Below are positions 59,212 through 64,000 of a stretch of 64,000 bases of DNA, one piece after another. Numbering within the stretch: position 1 is the stretch's first letter; every line of letters begins with the position of its first letter. Source of the DNA: Lysinibacillus_B sp031181585 (GTDB taxonomy: Bacteria; Bacillota; Bacilli; Bacillales_A; Planococcaceae); NCBI RefSeq assembly GCF_047301505.1, contig NZ_CP154840.1, positions 1,116,001 to 1,180,000 on the forward strand, written 5' to 3'. The translations under genes and the position numbers were made by a program. The notes beneath the pieces were generated by a model. It made no database searches. It saw only the letters and a list, made by a program, of their open reading frames with translations, and was not told the DNA's origin.

Positions 59212-59247
59212 AAAAGGCTGGGGAGGTAAATCCCCAGCCTTTTTTTA
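59212..59247. terminator. Bidirectional terminator
   Basis: AAAAGGCTGGGG and CCCCAGCCTTTTTTT form a very strong stem around AGGTAAAT. Confidence 0.9.
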
Positions 59248-59562
59248 GTTTGCACGATTGTCCTTCATCAGCCGGGGAAGCACTTTCTGAATAAGAAGAT
59301 TGCTGAGAACCAATGCAAAGAGAATGATGAAAATATAAATTGTCCAGTATATAAATCCAGGAAGCTCGAACGGTTTTATTAGTTTACCTGTCCCGTAAAT
59401 AATGAAGACAGCGATAGCAATGGCCGCTGCATAAAGGAGAGCCGCCCCAATAAGCTGAAGCCAGGACAGCTTTTTAATTTTTTCCTTATGTTTGACTAGG
59501 CGATAGGATAGCATAATGAAAACTAATAGAAACATGACAATATCATAGATCTGTGCCCACAT
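59245..59562 (-). CDS. Small membrane protein, 105 residues
   Basis: Three hydrophobic segments (about residues 4-20, 36-58 and 70-92) and a basic C-terminal end (RLMKDNRAN). RBS GAAGGGAGAAAACC precedes ATG. Function unknown; not clearly a known ypb protein. Confidence 0.7.
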   Translation of the reverse strand: MWAQIYDIVMFLLVFIMLSYRLVKHKEKIKKLSWLQLIGAALLYAAAIAIAVFIIYGTGKLIKPFELPGFIYWTIYIFIILFALVLSNLLIQKVLPRLMKDNRAN

Positions 59563-59661
59563 TGGTTTTCTCCCTTCTTTATGTATAAAAGGTATCTATC
59601 TCTACTATAGGTAAAAACAGGTAAAATAGAAAGGCGGCTTACGAATCAATCTGCCTGCAAA

Positions 59662-59695
59662 ACAAAAGGAGCAGCCCTATGGACTGCTCCTTTCC
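59662..59695. terminator. Terminator after putP
   Basis: AAAGGAGCAGCCCTATGG and CTGCTCCTTT form a 10-base stem. On the minus strand the tail is T-rich. Confidence 0.75.
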
Positions 59696-61180
59696 TTATT
59701 TCTCTGCCTTCAATAGGCGTTCTGTTTCTGTAAATTCTTCTTCGATTTCTGGATTTAGCTTATAAGTAGCAAGACTCACTACAACGGCTACAAGTAGACA
59801 GATAAAGAAGCCCGGCACAATTTCATACAGCATATCGCTTAAATGTTCGGATTTTCCCCAGATAAATGCTACAACTGCTCCGCTCACCATACCGGCAAGC
59901 GCACCGATGTTTGTCAGCTTGCGCCAGTAAAGTGATAATAAAATAACCGGTCCAAATGCAGCACCGAATCCTGCCCAGGCAAAGCCGACAAGATCGAGAA
60001 TCGAGCTTTCTGGATTCCAGGCGATAACCGCTGCAAAAATTGCTACGGCTAATACCGCAATTCGTCCAGCCAGAACATAATGGGCATCTGTTGCATCCTT
60101 CTTAAACAGCGCCTTATAAATATCTTCGATAAGGGCAGAAGACGTTACGATCAGCTGAGAAGAAATTGTACTCATCACAGCTGCTAAGATGGCTGCTAGA
60201 ATAATCCCGGCAATGAATGGATGGAAGATGATTTGTCCTAGTACAATGAAGACTGTTTCCTTATCATTCAACGTTAGTCCTTGCTGCTGGAAGTAAGCAA
60301 CACCAACTAAAGCTGTCAAGATGGCCCCACCTAGACTAAAAATCATCCAGCCAATACCGATGCGGCGTGCACTTTTTGTTTCCTTAACAGAGCTGATGGC
60401 CATGAAACGAACGATAATATGCGGCTGGCCGAAATAGCCAAGCCCCCATGCAACGGAAGAAATAATTCCCGCCGCTGTCGCTGTCGCAGGCAGCAGACTT
60501 AAATGCTCGGAATTCACGGCTTTAATAGAATCAATCGTATCTCCAATGCCGCCCGTTAGGAAAATCCCAAAGGCTGGTACAGCAATTAGTGCAATCACCA
60601 TAATTAAGCCTTGAAGGAAATCCGTGTAACTAACTGCCAGGAAGCCGCCAAATAATGTGTAAGCTACTACAACAGCAGAAACAACAAGAAGTCCCGTATG
60701 GTAATCATAGCCGAATGAACTTTCAAAGAATTTACCGCCGGATACCATTCCGGATGATACATAGAACGTAAAGAATACTAAAATAATAATCCCTGAAGCA
60801 ATACGCAGCAGCTTCGTTGTGTCACGCAGACGGTTATCCAAGTAACTTGGAATCGTAATTGAGTCCCTTGTTACCTGTGTATAAACACGAAGACGCGGTG
60901 CGACAAACAGCCAGTTTAAATAGGCCCCCGCTGTCAGACCTATAGCTATCCAGGCTTCTACAAGACCAGAGGCGTAAATTGCACCTGGCAGTCCCATTAG
61001 CAGCCAGCCAGACATGTCTGCAGCCCCTGCGCTTAAGGCAGTAACAGCTGGGCCTAACCCCCGGCCCCCCAGCATGTAATCCGATAAATTGCTCGTCTTT
61101 TTATATGCATACCAGCCGATGACAAGCATCGCAACCATATAAATACCGATTGCCAATAATTGAAACCCATGATCTGACAT
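59696..61180 (-). CDS. putP: Sodium/proline symporter PutP
   Basis: Imports proline with sodium. It has 494 residues and about 13 segments of the sodium-solute symporter family: SDYMLGGRGLGPAVTALSAGAADMSGWLLMGLPG (signature), FLAVSYTDFLQGLIM, and AVMSTISSQLIVTSSALIEDIYK. RBS GGGGG lies nine bases before ATG. It is encoded downstream of the proline dehydrogenase gene on the same strand, which makes a proline uptake and oxidation unit. Confidence 0.95.
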   Translation of the reverse strand: MSDHGFQLLAIGIYMVAMLVIGWYAYKKTSNLSDYMLGGRGLGPAVTALSAGAADMSGWLLMGLPGAIYASGLVEAWIAIGLTAGAYLNWLFVAPRLRVYTQVTRDSITIPSYLDNRLRDTTKLLRIASGIIILVFFTFYVSSGMVSGGKFFESSFGYDYHTGLLVVSAVVVAYTLFGGFLAVSYTDFLQGLIMVIALIAVPAFGIFLTGGIGDTIDSIKAVNSEHLSLLPATATAAGIISSVAWGLGYFGQPHIIVRFMAISSVKETKSARRIGIGWMIFSLGGAILTALVGVAYFQQQGLTLNDKETVFIVLGQIIFHPFIAGIILAAILAAVMSTISSQLIVTSSALIEDIYKALFKKDATDAHYVLAGRIAVLAVAIFAAVIAWNPESSILDLVGFAWAGFGAAFGPVILLSLYWRKLTNIGALAGMVSGAVVAFIWGKSEHLSDMLYEIVPGFFICLLVAVVVSLATYKLNPEIEEEFTETERLLKAEK

Positions 61181-61231
61181 AATAAAACCCCCAGTTTTTT
61201 AAGACGTAAACTCAATAATCCCCTGAAACTC

Positions 61232-62215
61232 TTACTTTTTCTGTTTAGCCCGCTTTGTGGCACGGCCTAATAAGAAAGCACCTGCTCCAACTCCGAGAAG
61301 CGTATTTGTGCGCTTATTAAACACTTGTTTTGTGACAAGTGTTAAATTTTGCGGACGCTCTGCCAAACGGCGCATGAAGTATCCGTACCAGTCATTACCG
61401 AATGGCAGGTATGTGCAGAACTGATAGCCTTCTTTTGCAAGGGCAAGCTGCATTTCTTTACGGAAGCCGTATAGCATCTGGAATTCAAATTTGTCATTTG
61501 AAATGTTGTGTTCTTTCACAAATTTCTTTACATGATCAATGACATTATGGTCATGTGTTGCAATAGATGTGAACTTACCATGGAGTAAATGATATTCGAT
61601 CAGCTCAATAAATTTTTGATCAATTTCCAGCTTTGACTGATAGGCGACACTCGGGTCTTCCTTATAGGCACCTTTTACGATACGTAGGCGATAGTTTTTA
61701 TACTTCTCGATATTTTCGACTGATTCAAAGAAGTATGCCTGGATTACTGTCCCGATATTGTCATACGATTCACTTAAACGTTCAAGTAAATCGAAAGATG
61801 TATGAAGGCGGGCATAGTTTTCCATATCGAAATTAACAAAAATGCCGTAACGATGAGCAAGTGAGACGATTTCCTCTAAGTTTTCGTAGCAGAATTCCAC
61901 ATCAATATCTAAACCAAGCTGTGATGGCTTTAAGGAAACGTGAGCATCAATCTGCTCGCTATGGATGCGTTCGATTACCGCCAGAATTTGCTCTTTAGCT
62001 GCTGTAGCTGCCTCTTTTTCAAAAACAAATTCCCCTAAATTATCGACTGTACAAGAAATACCGTGACGATTTAGTTCTTTAATGCTTTCGATAGCCTCGT
62101 CTAAATTAGTACCTGCAACGACATTTTGCGCCCCGAGTCGCAAACCGTATCGCTGTGCTGCATGATTCAGCGTTCTATTCTCGGATAAATAAATAAAAAA
62201 GTCTTTTAACGCCAT
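61232..62215 (-). CDS. putB: Proline dehydrogenase
   Basis: FAD-dependent first enzyme of proline breakdown, 327 residues, monofunctional type as in other Bacilli. Motifs: MALKDFFIYLSENRTLNHAA at the N-terminus, VNFDMEN, LRIVKGAYKEDPSVAYQ (FAD and substrate Lys/Glu), SIATHDH, FEFQMLYG, and TYLPFGNDWYGYFMRRLAERP with the paired Arg that bind proline. The ATG at 62215 follows GGAGGAAG. A near-perfect palindrome about 195 bases upstream is a candidate activator site. Confidence 0.95.
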   Translation of the reverse strand: MALKDFFIYLSENRTLNHAAQRYGLRLGAQNVVAGTNLDEAIESIKELNRHGISCTVDNLGEFVFEKEAATAAKEQILAVIERIHSEQIDAHVSLKPSQLGLDIDVEFCYENLEEIVSLAHRYGIFVNFDMENYARLHTSFDLLERLSESYDNIGTVIQAYFFESVENIEKYKNYRLRIVKGAYKEDPSVAYQSKLEIDQKFIELIEYHLLHGKFTSIATHDHNVIDHVKKFVKEHNISNDKFEFQMLYGFRKEMQLALAKEGYQFCTYLPFGNDWYGYFMRRLAERPQNLTLVTKQVFNKRTNTLLGVGAGAFLLGRATKRAKQKK

Positions 62216-62406
62216 TTTTTCTTCCTCCGCATACAAGTAAATGTAAATCTTGATGTGAGTATAAGACAAAAAAATAAAAAAGAAAATAATAATTTTTCAG
62301 ACTACTAGATTTATTTTCGTACAAAGTGAGGTTTTGTAAGGGATTTCACCTCAAAAAAATTTTTTGTAATATATTTTTTTTATGTAAAAAGATCTGTGAA
62401 ACAACA

Positions 62407-62429
62407 ATGTGCAAAATATTTTTGCACAT
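62407..62429. promoter_or_regulatory. Palindromic operator upstream of proline dehydrogenase gene
   Basis: ATGTGCAAAA and TTTTGCACAT are perfect ten-base arms around TAT. The core TGCAAAATATTTTTGCA differs at one base from the site before the P5C dehydrogenase gene at 63900. Confidence 0.65.
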
Positions 62430-62458
62430 AAAAGCCTGGCAATAATGACCAGGCTGGA
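62430..62458 (-). terminator. Terminator after the proline regulator gene
   Basis: On the minus strand AGCCTGG and CCAGGCT arms surround TCATTATTG, followed by TTTTAT. Confidence 0.7.
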
Positions 62459-62461
62459 TAA

Positions 62462-63760
62462 CTATTTCTTTCGAAGACGGTATTGGAGACTTTGCCTGTG
62501 AAGGCCAAGTGTGCGGGCAGTTTGTGAAATATTGCCATCATGCAGCTCCAATGCTCTTGTGATGTAGTAATCTTCGACCTCGCGCATATATTCATCAAGA
62601 GGGCGGAGATCTTGTTTTTCCTGAAAGGCAAACATGTTTGTATTACCATCCTCCAAGAGCGTTTGCTGCTTTGTTTTCCACTTGAAATAAGCGGGAAGCA
62701 TATGAAGTTCAACATATTCTTCTGTTGTCAGGAGACTGCTGATATCATCAAGCAAAACCTCTAGTTCTTTTAAATTCCCGGGCCAATCATAGTTCATGAA
62801 AAGCTCCTGCACTTTTGGGGCAAGTCCTTGTACCCGGACGCCAAAATTAATCCGTCTGCGTGCAAAATAGTCTTCAACGAATGGCATAATGTCTTCCCGT
62901 CGCTCTCGGAGGGCAGGTACTTGAATCGTTAAGTTTGAAAATAGATAGTAAAGGTTTTTCGACAGCCGGCCCTGCTGGATCAGATCAATCGGATCCGTGC
63001 CAATGCTTGCGATAAATACATGATTACGCTCTGCATGGGCAGTCAGCAATTCGGTAATGCGCTCCTGTGCATCCATGGATAAATATTCAATGCGTTCGGC
63101 AAAAAAGGTATAGTTCTGGCTTCCAGCAATGTATTTTTCAATCTGCCGGATTAACGGTTCTTCATTTCTGCGGCAGATCAATGTAATGAAGCGCTCGTTC
63201 GGCTCCTTCAATTCATGGTGGATTCCTTCAGCGATCATGTCCTTGCCCGTACCCGATTCACCAATCAGCATAACGGGAATCCTGCCCATTGCTGCAATTT
63301 TAGCTTGTTGGATCACCTGCTTCATCGAGCGTGAGACGGCGGTGATAATATCAAATGTCAGCGGAGCGCCGTAGCGGCTAAGCGGACGGTCCATCAAAAA
63401 TTCCTGCTGTGTCACATCGCGTGCGAATTGCACGGCAATGCATTTTCCGCTTTTCGTGATGAAGGGACGATAATCACTGATCATCGAAATTTCTTCTCCG
63501 TTATGATTCCAAAAAGTATGCTTCACTCGGAGAACGGGTTCCCTTGTAGCCATTACCTGATGCAAAAGGTCCTGCTCGAGGTCTACATCCAACAGTTCGG
63601 ATGCAAGCCGTTGTTGCTCCTCTTGTTCAGACAGTCCATTCATTTCCCGCATCTTTTTATTATAAAAAAGAATATGGCCCGATTCGTCGATGGCGCAAAT
63701 TCCTGTATTGATTTGCTCTCCCATGAATTCATAAAGTTCAATAAATTCGTCTTTATTCAT
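62462..63760 (-). CDS. PAS and AAA-like regulator of proline use, GAFTGA loop missing
   Basis: Regulator of 432 residues. A PAS domain (about residues 8-115: INTGICAIDESGHILFYNKKMREMNG), then an AAA+ domain of the sigma-54 activator type with Walker A GESGTGKD, then a Fis-type helix-turn-helix (GNISQTARTLGLHRQSLQYRL). The GAFTGA sigma-54 contact loop is absent, and the Walker B strand is degenerate (YTFFAERIEYL instead of GGTLFLDEI). So it probably regulates through sigma-A or as a repressor. It lies between the two proline catabolic genes and their palindromic sites. Confidence 0.85.
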   Translation of the reverse strand: MNKDEFIELYEFMGEQINTGICAIDESGHILFYNKKMREMNGLSEQEEQQRLASELLDVDLEQDLLHQVMATREPVLRVKHTFWNHNGEEISMISDYRPFITKSGKCIAVQFARDVTQQEFLMDRPLSRYGAPLTFDIITAVSRSMKQVIQQAKIAAMGRIPVMLIGESGTGKDMIAEGIHHELKEPNERFITLICRRNEEPLIRQIEKYIAGSQNYTFFAERIEYLSMDAQERITELLTAHAERNHVFIASIGTDPIDLIQQGRLSKNLYYLFSNLTIQVPALRERREDIMPFVEDYFARRRINFGVRVQGLAPKVQELFMNYDWPGNLKELEVLLDDISSLLTTEEYVELHMLPAYFKWKTKQQTLLEDGNTNMFAFQEKQDLRPLDEYMREVEDYYITRALELHDGNISQTARTLGLHRQSLQYRLRKK

Positions 63761-63898
63761 AAAAAATCTCGCTCCTTCATTCCTTACAGTTCATTCTAAC
63801 ATGGGCAGCCCCTCAAACCATTATTTTTTAGAATTGTGCAAAAAAATGTTGATTTATGCAACTAGGTATTGCAGAATGTAAGTATATTAATCTGGTAT

Positions 63899-63917
63899 AT
63901 GCAAAATATCTTTGCAT
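63899..63917. promoter_or_regulatory. Palindromic operator upstream of P5C dehydrogenase gene
   Basis: ATGCAAA and TTTGCAT arms around ATATC, 26 bases before the start codon. The same core occurs upstream of the proline dehydrogenase gene. A half-site-rich stretch (GTGCAAA, ATGCAAC) lies at 63835-63865. Confidence 0.65.
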
Positions 63918-63942
63918 TATCATGGAATATAAGGAGGATACG

Positions 63943-64000
63943 TATGATTCCATACAAACATGAGCCATTTACGGATTTTTCAGTAGAGAAAAATAAGCAA
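63943..64000 (+). CDS. 1-pyrroline-5-carboxylate dehydrogenase (3' part outside window)
   Basis: Only the first 19 codons are present: MIPYKHEPFTDFSVEKNKQ. This is the conserved N-terminus of Bacillus RocA/PutC-type P5C dehydrogenases (YxHEPFTDF). RBS AAGGAGG precedes ATG. It would oxidise the product of proline dehydrogenase to glutamate. Confidence 0.75.

Noticed and set aside
62216..62400. Sigma-54 promoter before proline dehydrogenase
   Set aside because: I looked for GG-N10-GC on the minus strand and found no acceptable match, in keeping with the degenerate regulator.

Overview
The window is low-GC Firmicute DNA with Bacillus-type gene order. The core genes resB-resC-resD-resE-sigX-rsiX-ribU, fer, ypbB-recS, a LysM gene like ypbE and a phosphoesterase like ypbG match a stretch of the Bacillus subtilis chromosome known from established gene maps. 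Protein style and the accessory load suggest a Planococcaceae-type member of Bacillales (Lysinibacillus/Solibacillus group). That last step is inference and was not tested by a search.

Layout. 1-7.2 kb: cytochrome c maturation (resB partial, resC), the ResD/ResE two-component pair, and the ECF sigma factor SigX with its anti-sigma factor behind an ECF-type promoter. 7.2-9.0 kb: an FMN riboswitch controlling the riboflavin transporter RibU, then a KynB-type formamidase. 9.1-16.9 kb: glnR-glnA, a secreted alkaline phosphatase, an AGCS amino acid symporter, fabI with a FapR-like operator, a padR/DUF1129 pair with three palindromic operators, and ferredoxin. 17-23.1 kb: a 5-oxoproline (kip/pxp) locus with its IclR regulator. 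23.1-25.7 kb: gene remnants and small proteins. 25.8-29.5 kb: a CdaR-like regulator divergent from glycerate kinase and a GntP permease.

29.9-44.1 kb: a catabolic island that encodes every step from anthranilate to pyruvate and acetyl-CoA. It has a two-component flavin monooxygenase, 3-hydroxyanthranilate dioxygenase, ACMS decarboxylase, a RidA-type deaminase, a semialdehyde dehydrogenase, two hydratase/decarboxylase paralogues, acetaldehyde dehydrogenase, aldolase, tautomerase, a complete TRAP transporter, an MFS transporter and an IclR regulator.

44.1-55.1 kb is a patchwork. It holds a truncated chemoreceptor, an IS3 fragment, an orphan 206-residue gene, a decayed tyrosine integrase, a frameshifted membrane gene, a DUF3870/DUF819/dipeptide-epimerase set with a decayed duplicate, a TetR-CPBP pair, and two tandem CNNM/CBS membrane proteins. 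Both CNNM genes start at TTG and carry a conserved hairpin between the Shine-Dalgarno sequence and the start codon. 55.1-59.6 kb returns to core genes. 59.7-64 kb is a proline utilisation locus: putP, a proline dehydrogenase gene, a regulator with a degenerate AAA domain, and the first codons of a P5C dehydrogenase. Near-identical palindromes lie upstream of both the proline dehydrogenase and P5C dehydrogenase genes.

The most notable items are the hairpin-bridged translation starts at 52.2 and 53.6 kb, the complete anthranilate island, the proline regulator without a GAFTGA loop and its paired operators, and the graveyard around the orphan gene at 45.1 kb. I saw no rRNA, tRNA or CRISPR array.
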